The position numbers were made by a program, and so were the translations under genes. Positions 12,325-24,671 of a stretch of 32,500 nt of DNA are shown here, one piece after another (the first letter of the stretch is position 1; each line of letters opens with the position of its first letter). Under the pieces are notes generated by a model. That model was not told the DNA's origin. It was given only the letters and a program-made list of their open reading frames with translations, and ran no database searches. The stretch is taken from positions 1 through 32,500 of the forward strand of contig MCFG01000183.1 of assembly GCA_002104895.1 (NCBI GenBank), read 5' to 3'. This DNA is from Anaeromyces robustus. Its lineage: Eukaryota > Neocallimastigomycota > Neocallimastigomycetes > Neocallimastigales > Neocallimastigaceae.

Positions 12325-15190
12325 TTATTAATTATATAAATAAATAAATAAATAAAATTATAAATTTATAAATAATTTAATAATTATTAATAATAATTAA
12401 TTATTTATATAATTGATTAAATAATTATTAATAATAATTAATTATTTATATAATGGATTAAATAATTATTAATAATAATATAATCTTAAATATTATTTAT
12501 ACTATATAAATTTATATATAATTAAATAAATAACTAAATATTTATATTTATATAATATAATATAAATATGTTATGTACTTTTGAGCTGCCATTTGTAAAA
12601 CAATGCTAACACAAATATCTAAATATTCTTGAGGAATAGGAGTTTTTCTTCTTATAAATAATCTTTCACTAAAATCTTGTAATCTATTAGTAACTGCTTC
12701 TGCACTTTCTTCTGTTACTGGTCTAGTTAAAAAACCCCATGCTGGAGCAATTGTAAAAGTATCATTTAATTTAGCTCTTGAATTTGGTTTTGAATCTTCA
12801 AAATATTGACCTCTTAATAATTGTAAAACACTACTGAAAATGTAATTTTTTACTTTATTCTTTGGGAAAAGATCTTGAGCAATAAAACCTTCAATATTTG
12901 ATGCATAAAAACTAAAGTAAAAAAAAAAAAAATATTAAAAAATTATTATTATTTTTTAATAACAAGAAAATATAATTATAATTCATAATTTAAAGAAATA
13001 TAAAATGTTACTTACTCAATTTTTGAATTAATAAGAATAACGGTAATTAATTTAAGTGAACATTCTTTTAATTCATCCATTGTTAACCATCTCTTAGCTT
13101 TTCTAAATAATTCAATCATCTAATTATCATTAAAAAATAAAATAAAATAAAATAAAAAAATTAATATATATAATTTCATTTCATTTATTATGCAAATATA
13201 ATATATATATATATATATATTATTAAATAATTAATTATTATTCATTAACTAATATCAATATATATATTTTCTTTTAATATAAAAATTACCTCCGACCATA
13301 AGGCACTTTCATAATTATTTTGGTGTTCTTTTTCTACTGTTTCAACTACCCAATAATTAAATGGTTGAATAATTCTTTCTAATGTCTGTATTATAGCTAT
13401 ACGAACTGAAGTTTTTTTATGTCTTTCAATGAATGCTTCTAATTCATGAATTAAATATAATATATCCATAGCTTCCTTATCATTTTTTGGCTATAAAATA
13501 TTTAATAATTATAAATAATAAAATATAAAAAATTTAAAATTAATTATTATATAGTTGTTTATTTAAATTTATTAAATTTTTTTCTATGAATTATAATGAA
13601 TAATGAATAAAGAATTATATTATATATATATATATATATTTACCTTTACAAAAATATATCTCATAACATTTAATACATTAACAATTTCTTCATTATTAAT
13701 TTTTTTATTTGGGTCCAATACTTGAACCATCATTTTTATCATTGATGAACGACTATTTATTATTTATTATTTATTATTTATTATTTATTATTTATTATTT
13801 ATTATTTATTATTTATTATTTATTATTTATATGAATATAAGCATAATTAATATTACTATCACAAATACCAACATAATTATTAAATATTTATAAAATAAAT
13901 ATTTAAATGATTCACTTACTCAGTTAAAGCTAAATCACCCAATATAATAGCCCATCTTAATAAAATTGGATCTTCTAGTGTATCTTTTTGTGTTTTTCTT
14001 AATGATTATAAAAATAAAATAAAATATATAAATTTTAAATATTAATATATTAAATAATATATATATATATATATAAGAATTATAAATTTTTATTATAAAT
14101 AATTTATTTAAATTTAAATATACCTTAAGGAAGATATTTTAAAGTAAAAAAATCCATGTTTTAAAATTAATTCTCTGGTATCTCTACTTATATTTTTACC
14201 ATTATATCTTTCAGTAAGGTGAATTAAAACATCTGTAACAGCTACTGTTAAAATCCATTTCTAATATATATTTTAATTTATATTATAAAAAAATAAATAT
14301 TTTAATATTAAATATAATTAAATAAATATATATATTTATATAATAATATTAAAAAATTATGGCAAAAAAAAAAAAACATACAATCATAGATTGTTGACTC
14401 ATATTTAATTCATAATTTTTCTTAGCACGAGAAGTAACTTTCTTTAAGAAAAAATCATAACCAAATGGTGACTTTGGAATATCACTAGCTGTATGTGGTA
14501 AAATAATTAATACAGCTTTAATCAATGAATCAATATAATTATTTGGAATTCTATCAATCGTCATTAAAAATGATATATGGAAATTTTCTCTCAAAGGATA
14601 TGCGCTTGTAATTCCAGTAGACTAAAAATATTTTTAATAGTAAATAATAAATAAATAAATTTTATAATTTATAATAAAAAAGATTTTATTTTAAATAAAA
14701 ATAATTTATTAATTAATAATCAATTTTATTTGTAAAAATGAATATATTTATTAATATATTAATTTTCTTCTTTCTTCAATAATTATTATATATATACTAA
14801 AATACTATTTAATTAATTAATAAATTATTTATTGATTTATTTTATTTTATATCTAACCTGACTTGTATCACCATTTTCAATTTTTTCAACTAAACCTTCA
14901 GCAAGTTTATTTTGCCAATGTCCTATACAATTTGTTATCATATCTGCATTTAATTGATGTTCCATTTTTGTTAATTGAACCTCAAGGACATTTAATTTTT
15001 TACGAGTTTGTTCGGCCAATCCATAATTTTCTTGTTTTACAGCTTCTTCTTTTATTTTTTGAAGATCATGAATATTTCTTTGGAGTTTTTGTATATACAT
15101 ATGTTCACTATCCGTTACATTATACGGTAGTACACTTGGAGAATATGTTTTACATTCCTCCGTGCCATCTTTATTATGTATGGCAGCCAT
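5625..15190 (-). CDS. Furry/Tao3/Mor2-like cell morphogenesis scaffold
   Basis: Sixteen exons, all phase-consistent: 15190-14858, 14621-14382, 14260-14124, 13997-13920, 13752-13644, 13490-13290, 13119-13016, 12911-12579, 12254-8403, 8181-8040, 7889-7641, 7381-7136, 6898-6520, 6349-6231, 6023-5857, 5727-5625. They encode 2263 residues; from memory, yeast Tao3 and fission-yeast Mor2 are near 2200-2400. Furry proteins are long HEAT/ARM-like scaffolds that bind and activate NDR/LATS kinases with Mob (RAM/MOR pathway) for polarised growth and cell separation. The helical-repeat pattern is collinear with remembered human FRY from about residue 110. Examples are a VRIAIIQTLERIIQPF block near 270, an RPWCHFIDMD block near 1530, and a GFVGIQPLLVQGL block near 2000. 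Residues 35-80 form a charged UVR-like coil; 690-715 is an Asn/Ser insert. The start follows an in-frame stop. Exons 14-16 could be a separate small gene. Confidence 0.85.
12255..12578 (-). other. Longest Furry intron, with a 41-bp tandem repeat
   Basis: This 324-base intron lies just upstream of the giant exon, with donor GTACAT and acceptor ATAG. It contains AAAT microsatellites and about 2.4 copies of a 41-bp A/T-only unit at 12381-12480 (copy starts at 12381, 12422 and 12463). I see nothing coding in it. Confidence 0.75.
13755..13830. repeat. (TATTTAT)n heptamer array in a Furry intron
   Basis: About eleven tandem heptamers (read as ATAAATA on the gene strand) fill the end of the intron before exon 5. 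The last unit runs directly into the TAG acceptor at 13755-13753. Confidence 0.88.
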
Positions 15191-15699
15191 ATTAAATTGT
15201 TTTATTTACAAATTAAATTATCTTTTTTCGATTTTTTTATTTTAATATTATGTATATGAGGTTGGAAAAGGTGGTAATATATATATATATATAAAGGAAA
15301 AAAAGAAAAAATAATAGCTATTTAAATATTATGATAAATAAAATAGTTAGTGATATATTTTTTAATATATTCTATTTATTAATATGAAAAAAAAAAAAAA
15401 GTAAATGTAAATAAAGCATATAAATATATTTAATGTATTATATTATTATATTTGAATATTTTAAATGTTTGTTGTTTTGTTTTTGTTTTTGTTTTTTTTT
15501 TGGTTTGTTTGTTTGTACTTGTTTGTTTTTTATTTATTTATTTATTTATTTATTTATTCATTTGCTCTTCTTATATATTTATCAGAAATACATAAATATA
15601 ATGTATAATTAATTGACTGATTATTTATATATATATATATATATATTTATTTATTTATTTATTTATTTATAAATTCTTTTAAAAAATTATAATTTTATA

Positions 15700-16270
15700 A
15701 ATGAAATTCTTTTGATTTCATATAAATTATTAATAAATACATGTCTTCATCAATATCATTCTTTATTAATAATTCCATATATAAATTTTTATTGGATTTA
15801 TATATACTCTTATATAATATCATTAAATATTTTTTGATTGATTAATATATATTTCTTTTGATATAATATAATATAAACATAAAACAATGCATTTCAACTT
15901 TCTTTTTATATATATATATTTATTATAAAAAATATAGATAATTTAATTAATTTTAAAAAATTGAAAATAGAAATTTAAAAAAAATATATTTAATTTCTTA
16001 AATTTGATTTTGTTTATCTTTTTCATCTCATTGTCATAAAAGTCCTTATAATTCTTCATTTCCGTGTAAATATTCTAATATATAGATTTATCCTCCATCA
16101 TAAATTCATTTTATTTATTAATAAAAAGTATATTTTTTCTTTTGTTGATTATAAAATATTATTTAATAATGGAATTGTTTTTAAAGGTATAAAGATATAT
16201 AGCTTTTATTGTAAATTTTTCTCATTTGTAATATAAATTTATTATCTTTAAAAATCATCCTATGAATATT
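15700..16270 (-). pseudogene. Possible decayed coding patch
   Basis: This patch is less repetitive than its surroundings. On the minus strand it gives several short stretches of plausible protein in different frames, separated by stops. They include about 23 codons near 16260-16185 (MIFKDNKFILQMRKIYNKSY...), about 38 codons near 16075-15955 (rich in Lys, Asn and Tyr) and about 45 codons near 15835-15700 (including MELLIKNDIDEDMYLLIIYM). The pieces use Asp, Glu, Cys and Met more than random A/T sequence would. I cannot name a family. It may be an old duplicate of a host gene, a gene with unrecognised introns, or chance. Confidence 0.2.
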
Positions 16271-16660
16271 AATCCAAAATATATATATTATATCCTATAT
16301 AAAAATTTTAAAATATTAAAAGGTAAAAAATAAAAAAATATATATTACTTTTGATAAGTTTATTCAACACATATATTATTCTTTTTATCTTTTTAGTTGT
16401 TTACTTAATGTGTTTTTTTTTTTTTTTTTCTAAAAAAAAAAAAAGTTATTGTTATTTGTATTGATTATATTGTTTAAAGGAATGTAATATAATAAAATAA
16501 ATTATAGAATTAAAATGTTATAAATAAAAATATATAACGTATAATAAATAAATGTTAATATTTTTATTAATGCTTCAATATAATTAATAAAGTATAAAAG
16601 AACAAATCGAAGCCTATTAATTGTTATTATTTATAATTATTTTAAATTTTAATTTTTTTT

Positions 16661-16696
<36 letters not shown>

Positions 16697-17823
16697 TAAA
16701 AAAGGAATAAATAAACAAATTAATAATCTTCTTCATTACTTTGTCAATGTAAAGAAAGATTATATAATAAGTAAATGAATAATATATAATAAATAGATAA
16801 ATAAATAGAATAAAGTAAATAAATAATTAAATGAATAAATAATAAAAAATTTATTATTTAAAATTAAATTTTAAATGTTATTTTATGATTGATAAATATT
16901 TAATTATTAAATTTTTATTAATTAATATATTTCTGATGAATGAAAAACAACCTTATTTTATAATAAAATGGTTACAATGATAATTTATTGCAATATTATT
17001 TATTTATATATTTTTATATATTTTTATATATTATTTATTTATTATCTATTTATAATATTAGTTATTATATTACTATTAATTACATTATTAATCTATTGAT
17101 TCAAGTATAATCAATAATATTTTTATTATATTATTATAATTTATTATATTATATTTTATTTTATGATGACATTTATTACAATTTATTACAAATATAATTC
17201 TTTTTTATTTATTTTTAATAGTTGACAATAGCATTTAATATAAAATGTATAATAAATAAATTACCTATAACATTTCTTATATAATATATTATGCATTATA
17301 TATTAACCATTTATTAAAATATATTACCATTATAAAAACCAATTTATAAAAAAAAAAAAAAATAAAAAAAAAAAAAAAAACAAAAAGAAATAATAAAAGT
17401 AAAAAAAAAAAAAAGGTAAAAAAAAATAATTAAACAATTAATTAATATATTATTTAGTACATTTTATTATATTTTATTTATATAATTATTATATAATTTA
17501 TAATTTATTATTCTATTTATCATATTTATATTTATATTTATATTTATTATTATAAAAAAAAAAGTATTTTTTTAAAAAAAAAAAAATTTTTTTCTTAACT
17601 TCTCATTTAATGGTAAATTTTAATGTATTGCTTGTTTTATATTTTAATTTCTTTACAAGAAGATATAATCATACGTCATTTTGTATTTGTCTTCAAAACA
17701 TAAAGTGTATTAGCATAAGTATACTTATCATATTACTCTTAATTTGATTATTATTTCATGACTTCAAATGTTTTCCATTTCTTTTCTATTTCATTTCATT
17801 TTCTATTTTTATTTTTGTTCTCT

Positions 17824-17858
<35 letters not shown>

Positions 17859-18456
17859 TTAAAATTTTTTGTTTCATTTTTTTAGTATTATTAAATAATA
17901 TTACTGGTAATTTTTTTTTTTTTCACTTTCTCAATATAAATATATATATTAATTAAAATATAAATATAAACATAAACAATAATTAAAATGTGGATTGTTT
18001 TATATAATTAATAAATAATAATTAAATTATGATAAAATAGTAATTCAAGCCATTATCAAGCCACATATTACATAAAAACTGCCGTATCAACCGTTACATA
18101 TTAAATATATTAAAAATTAATATAATATCTAATTCTATTTTATTACTTTATATTATATTATATTGTATTATATATAATTTTATATTATAGGACATTTATA
18201 TAATTATTATAAATTATATCATATATCATAAATTATATTAATCATTTTGAGTAACATTTTTTACTGGTAATATGGAATGAATGAATAATAAAAAATAATT
18301 ATGAATATGAATAAATATAATATAAATAAAATAAATAAAATATTAATAATTAATAATTAATAATTAATAATTAATAATTATAATTAATAGTATTATTCCA
18401 TAATACTTTAGGATGAAAAAAAAAAAAAAAAGTCAACATTTAATAATATATAAATA

Positions 18457-18589
18457 TAACAAAACCTTTTTTTTTCTATTTATATTATAATATGATTATT
18501 AGCAATTATATTAATAATATATTGTAACATAATTGTAATTATATTATCCTGATAAATGATAAATATATATTAATAAAAAGGTTTTGTTA
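18457..18589. repeat. 15-bp inverted repeat pair, MITE candidate
   Basis: A perfect 15-base inverted repeat: TAACAAAACCTTTTT at 18457-18471 and its complement at 18575-18589. They enclose about 100 bases of A/T-rich sequence with no coding frame. The outermost TA on each side could be a TA target duplication of the Tc1/mariner type, but TA is so common here that this means little on its own. Confidence 0.4.
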
Positions 18590-19139
18590 CAATTTAAAGT
18601 ATAAAATCTATATATATATAAAAAAAAGCATTTAGTATATAATTATACTGATATTTTTACTGATAGTAATTATATTTTTATGATTTTAGTTTGATAATAA
18701 CAAATAAAAAATATATATATTTAATGCTTTAAAAATTATTAATAATTTGATAATAATAACTATTTGATTAAAGTAAATAAAACAGAAAATGAAAAAAAAA
18801 ATAATATTATATATATTTTATATATTTAATATAATAAAAATATAATTAAATAAAATACTAATAAATGGTTATAATTTTATCATAAATGAAAGAAGGTAAA
18901 CATTAATAAAATTTTAACAGCTAACTAAACCAAGAAATTATTCAAATAAAATTAATTAATCTGTGATATAAAAAAAAACCGAATAAATTAAAAATTTTTT
19001 TTTTTTTTTTCTTTTTAAACTTTATTTAAATTTATATTAAAACTTTCTATATATGGAAACACTACCAATAATGAAATGAAACAAATGTAAAAAAAAAAAA
19101 AAAAAATTTAAAATAAAAGAAAGTAAAAAAGAAATAACA

Positions 19140-19263
<124 letters not shown>

Positions 19264-19271
19264 ATAAATTA

Positions 19272-19284
<13 letters not shown>

Positions 19285-19334
<50 letters not shown>

Positions 19335-19336
19335 TT
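19285..19336. repeat. (TTTA)n microsatellite
   Basis: About 13 tandem TTTA units directly following a second short ATT run. Confidence 0.9.
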
Positions 19337-19806
19337 CATCCATTCACTTATTGTTAAATTCATAATTGATATAAAATAATTAAATATCTTTATTATTTAT
19401 TATACATAAATTGTTGATAATCCTTTTTTTTTTTTTTTAATTCTAAAAAATACTAGATATACATATATAATATCTTTATCAAATTTGTTTTTCAGTTATT
19501 AAAAGAAATTATTATAATATATTATATGATTTTTTATCATCATATATTATAATAATTAAATGCATCAGTGCTATAATGTTATTAATAAATTTTGTTTATA
19601 TACTATAAATATAGTATATTGTTAAGCAAATAATAAAAATTATATAAAAAAAATGAAATATTATAAAAATATTTAATTTATACACCTCAATATTTCTATA
19701 TGTAGAAATAATATATAATTATCTTTAATTATCATTAATTATCATTAATTATTATTATGTTTATTATTTTATTTGTTATATTTTATTATTTATTTTATAT
19801 ATATGA

Positions 19807-19941
<135 letters not shown>

Positions 19942-20485
19942 ATCATAATTATGTGGTATAATTAAAAGGGTATATTAATTTATTTTCAATTGAACAATAA
20001 GAAAAAAAATACTCATTGTTAATTGTTAATATTAAAATGCACTTTTTCTTTTTTTTTTTAATTAAATTAATTGATAGCAAAAGAAAAAAATACATATTTA
20101 TTATAAATAATTGATAATACATAAAATGCACATTATTATATAATTGATAAAGCATTAAATATAATTTCTATTATTTTCTATTAATACATACATAAAATGT
20201 ATGCTTCCATTAAATAAATGATAATTGATAAAAATAAATATACATTTCCACTATAAATTGATAATTAATTGATTTAAATATAAAAGAATATTTCCATTGT
20301 AATTAATTACATAAAAAAAAAATGTTCGTCTCTGTTATTAAGTAATCAATCGTACATAAAATGTACATTTCCATAATTAAAATGATACTAATATATATTC
20401 TTGAAGATATTCCATGTTTTCCTCTTAAATTTAATTTATTTGTTTTTTTGTCTTTTGTTTTTTGTTTTAATTAGTTAAATTTAAT

Positions 20486-21036
20486 TTAAAATGAATTATT
20501 ATGATAAGAGCCTGTAGTAATAAGATCTGGTCTTTTATTAAATAGTATTTTTCTTCTAATAATAGTAGTTAATTGATAATCTTTTCCTTTTTGATCCTCA
20601 TCAGTGTCCATCATATCATCTTCATTTGATTTCTCATTTACTGTTTCTTTTCTTATAATAGCTAATGGTTTTTCTAATTCAACTAATTTACCATATAATT
20701 TATGGTTACCAATGACAACTGACATTTCCTTCTATAAATGTAAGAAAAAAAAAATAAAAAAATAAAAAAAAAAAAAAAAATACTTTTAATACATACTTAA
20801 ATTATTTATTATTTGTCTTTAATGATTTTATTATTAATATATTAATATTAATTAATTCATAATATTATATATACCTCATTAAATTCTTTTATGTTTCCTA
20901 ATTCCCTTCCTTGTAAATTTAAATCAGGATCATATTGTAGTGAACCCTGAAATTCTAATAATATATAATCTTCATATTTACTTAAAGGTTTATGTTGAGG
21001 TAATAAAGTATCTATTTTTATGACTAATTGAACCAT
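20486..21036 (-). CDS. CTF8: CTF8, subunit of the Ctf18-RFC clamp loader
   Basis: Two exons, 21036-20875 and 20731-20486, joined in phase 0 (donor GTATAT, acceptor ATAG), encode 135 residues; human CHTF8 is about 121. Ctf8 pairs with Dcc1 and binds the C-terminus of Ctf18 in the alternative RFC complex, which loads PCNA and supports sister-chromatid cohesion and replication checkpoint signalling in the nucleus. Family marks visible here are the MVQLVI start, a YILLEFQGSL strand near residue 24, an IGNHKLYGKLVELEKPLAII core near 60 (CHTF8 has [20 protein letters not shown] there), and a C-terminal TTIIRRKILFNKRPDLIT block (CHTF8: TALIKDKILFKTRPKPIIT). A short acidic insert (EDDMMDTDED) sits between the last two blocks. 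An in-frame stop lies two codons before the ATG. The 21-residue stretch comparison is from memory, but the match is strong. Confidence 0.93.
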
Positions 21037-21602
21037 TAATTATATTTTTATTAATGAAAAAATAATTTTTATTTTTATATATAAAAAAATTATAATTTTT
21101 ATATTATAATACTATATTAGAGTATTTAAAAAAATTAAAAATATATATCTACAATATTAAATTGAATTTATCCTTATTAAAAAAAAAGAAAGAAAGAAAG
21201 AAAAAAAAAAAAAGAAAAAAAGAAAATAATAAAAAAAAATTAAATATTAAATAATACATTATTATATATAATAAATATTATTAAATATAAAAAAAAATTT
21301 TAATTTAAAATATATATATTTACTGATTTATTAATAAAACTTGTAGTACAAAACTAATAATAAGCAAATATTTAAAAGTATTTAATAGTATTCATATATA
21401 ATAAAAATGATAATTAATAATTAAAATTAATATTTTATATAGTAATAATAATGATTAAAACTTATACTTTGTATAATAATAATATTGAAATTGATAAATA
21501 TAAATCGATTATTTAATTACTCTGTCTATATTTAATCCCTTTTAATAATATATATTATAGCTTTAATGTAAAATAATTTTAAATTTTATATTTTTAACAG
21601 AT

Positions 21603-21765
21603 ATTTATTTTTTTATTTATTTAGTTATTTATTTATTTAGTTATTTATTTATTTATTAGTTAGTTAGTTAGTTAGTTATTTATTTATTCATTCATTTATT
21701 TTATATATATATATTTATTATTTATTTATTTATTTATTTAGTTATTTAGTTATTTAGTTATTTAG

Positions 21766-21832
<67 letters not shown>

Positions 21833-21857
21833 TTTTTTTATTTATTTATTTATTTTT

Positions 21858-21924
<67 letters not shown>

Positions 21925-21946
21925 TTCATTTATTTATTTATTTATT
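21603..21946. repeat. Long imperfect TTTA array with TTAG variants
   Basis: About 340 bases of TTTA tetramers. Some units have become TTAG or TTCA, including five consecutive TTAG units near 21655-21678, and there are occasional T insertions. The TTAG block resembles telomere-type repeats but grades into TTTA on both sides, so it looks like repeat drift. Confidence 0.93.
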
Positions 21947-22018
21947 TAATCATTTTGTCCAAACATTTATATATATTTATAAATTCAAAAATTATATATT
22001 TAGTAAAAAAAAAAGATA

Positions 22019-22449
22019 TTATAAATTCCCAATATTAAACCCAATACTAAAAGTATTCTATAAATTTTATTTACCTATAATTAATTTTACTTAGCAATAT
22101 TCATTATAAATTTCCAATACTAAACCCAATACTAAAAGTATTCTATAAATTTTATTTTCCTAAAATTAATTTTACTTAGCAATATTCATTATAAATTCCC
22201 AATACTAAACCTAATAAGCAATATTCATTATAAATTCCCAATACTAAACCCAATACTAAAAGTATTCTATAAATTTTATTTACCTAAAATTAATTTTACT
22301 TAGCAATATTCATTATAAATTCCTAATACTAAACTCAATACTAAAAGTATTCTATAATTAATTTTACTTAGCAATATTCATTATAAATTTCTAATTTTAA
22401 AAGAATTCTATAAAATTTATTTCCGTATATTTTACTTTGCTATATTCAA
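22019..22449. repeat. 85-bp tandem repeat array
   Basis: Six head-to-tail copies begin at 22019, 22104, 22189, 22228, 22313 and 22381. Copies 1, 2 and 4 are 85 bases long and nearly identical. Copy 3 is cut internally to 39 bases, copy 5 to 68, and copy 6 is strongly diverged. The unit starts TTATAAATTCCCAATACTAA and ends with TTTTACTTAGCAATATTCA. Its middle contains the dyad AATACTAAAAGTATT. It is a complex minisatellite, unlike the simple repeats elsewhere, and lies about 70 bases after a long TTTA array. Confidence 0.9.
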
Positions 22450-22520
22450 ACACAATTTTAACATGAGAATCAAAATTAATATGATGTTAAAGATTTTAAA
22501 ATACTTTTTTTAAAGAAACA

Positions 22521-22558
<38 letters not shown>

Positions 22559-23343
22559 ACTAATTTTATTACTAAATTAATGAAATAAGTAAAACTGAAA
22601 AATAGTTATATAATATATAATATTTTTAATAATATTGATCTATTAAAGATTAAAATATTTAAAAAAAAAAAACTAATTTTCATAAAATTCAAATATATAT
22701 TATATATTCATTTATTAATAACAATTTAGTAGTTAAAAAGACTTTCAATAAATTTAAAAATAAATAAAGGTATAATAATACTTTCTATATCATCGTTTTA
22801 AAGTTAAAATGTTTACATATAATTTAAAGTTATTATACAATTTTTTGTTTTTTTTATTTTTTAAATAATAATAAATAATCCCAATATAATATATAAACAT
22901 ATAAATTATATATAATATATACATATTTATAATAATAAATAAAATTTATTATAACCATAATTAAGAAAGATTAATTAAAAAACAAATTCTTTCAAATAAA
23001 ATTTTAAATTATCCAAATGTATCATTTAGAATATTTTTTAATTCAAATTTAAATATATTAACTTTTATATTTCATATTATTTAGCTAAAATTAACATTTA
23101 ATTAATATTATATAATTAATAATATAATAATATTAAAAAAAAAATAATAATAATTAGTAAATATATAGTTTTTTACCAATTTTTTTTTTTTTTTTTTTTT
23201 TTTTAATTAAATATATATTTAAAATATAATTAGATATTTTTACAATAATAAAAAAAAAAGAATTAAATAATTAATCATTATTATTAAAAAAGAAAAGAAA
23301 TATATAAGTATTATATCTATTAAATTATAGTATTTATAGGAAA

Positions 23344-24671
23344 ATGATAGAAATAAGTTTATTTCCATTACTTAAAAAAAATGATAATGGTGGTGGTAAA
23401 TCTTTACCATTTTTATCAACAGATTTCTCAATGTTTATTATATCAATAGCAATGGCAGTATGTTAAAAATTTAAATAGAATAACATATATATATATTACA
23501 ATTACAATATTATATTTTTATTATTATTATATATGTATAAAAAATAATGATAATAATTTTATTCTAATAAAAAGTAAATATATATATTATCTTAATAATA
23601 TTTATATTATTTTTTTTAAAAAGGCAGTATCAGCAGGTACATATTTTTTAAATATAATGATCAATGATATCATTTCAAAATTTTTATTAATATTTTCCCG
23701 AATAACCGCTATTGCTATTATGGTTTCATATGTGGTTTTTTTTGTTGGATTTTTTGTGGTAAATATATATATAATTTATTTTATTATTTCATAAATTTAT
23801 ATTTAATATTAAACAATATATATATATATACTTATATTTAATTATTTTATCTATATAAACATTATCGATGAATATACTAATTTATTAAATATTATAAAGA
23901 AATATATTCAATTATTAAATCAACATACAGTATTTCTCGCAGTATATATATTTTTTTCAGTATCATGTTTTTTTTGTAACTTTACTGAAATAGTTTTCGC
24001 AGATGGTTATCGTGATTCCTACAATATATTTTATAATTATGCATACAACTATTTAGATGAACACCCGGAAGACGAAACTTTATCTGAAGATGATTTAGCA
24101 CACAAGTATAAAGTAAAATTATACTTACTTTCAATGTTACATATTATTTCAGTTATTGTTATGGTAAGTTTCTATTTATTGTTATTATTATTATTATTAA
24201 GTTATATTTATATAAACTATAAAATAAGATTTAATAATAAACTATATATATAATTATTTTTTTTATTCATGTATATATGAATTATATATCTAAAAAAAAA
24301 AAAAAAAAAAATCAATATATATATATATAAATTAGATTTTCTACTACAAAGCCGCTAATTTATATGTTCAATATAAAAAAAGAAAAGCAGATCCAGATTC
24401 TATTGATATTTCAAGTTGTACTCATTCTACTGGATTTACTACTAATAAAAATACTTATGGAAGTAATACTAATTGCGTCAGTAGTGTTCAAAGTCTCAAA
24501 GGTAGTAATCCAAGCTTAAAAGGTAGTAATAATAATCTCAAAGGCAGTAATAGTAATATCAAAGGAAGTAATACAAGTGTAAAAGGTAGTAATACTGCTC
24601 TCTATACTGCCAATGATAACACTATGAATACCAGCACTTTCAAAGGAAGTAATCCTAGATTATATAATTAA
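23344..24671 (+). CDS. Four-TM membrane protein with KGSN heptapeptide tail
   Basis: Four exons, 23344-23457, 23624-23758, 23900-24163 and 24336-24671, joined in phase 0 throughout, encode 282 residues. Hydrophobic segments lie at about residues 28-48, 57-83, 94-113 and 155-175. A mostly polar loop with an acidic patch (DEHPEDETLSEDD) separates the third and fourth. The segment after TM4 is basic (QYKKRK), suggesting a cytosolic C-terminus. The tail is Ser/Asn/Thr-rich and holds five tandem heptapeptides of type (L/I/V)KGSNxx at residues 225-259, plus one more KGSN near the end. Topology is like tetraspanins, but no CCG motif is present in the loop. I do not recognise the family. The internal exons end at AAG acceptors, which the frame demands. 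Function is unknown; a surface or vesicle membrane protein is a guess. Confidence 0.78.

Larger units (their letters stand above)
21037..23343. other. Intergenic region between divergent genes
   Basis: CTF8 leaves leftward and the 4-TM gene rightward, so both promoters should lie in this 2.3 kb. It contains a long TTTA array, an 85-bp tandem array (both listed), an (AT)n run near 22529-22556 and poly-T at about 23180-23204. I see no coding frame. Confidence 0.8.

Noticed and set aside
14863-15195. Plus-strand 110-codon open frame
   Set aside because: Antisense to Furry exon 1, whose minus-strand reading has a start, a donor and family-like sequence.
17610-17747. 45-codon plus-strand frame MVNFNVLLVLYFNF...
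   Set aside because: Composition is better than its neighbours, but no family, partner exon or terminator signal supports it.
17768-17956. Plus-strand 62-codon open frame
   Set aside because: Mostly poly-Phe from T runs.
19949-20155. Minus-strand 68-codon frame
   Set aside because: A/T-driven composition with a poly-Lys run; no similarity recognised and no splice context.
21655-21678. (TTAG)5 block as an interstitial telomere repeat
   Set aside because: It is embedded in and grades into a TTTA array; point drift of TTTA explains it.
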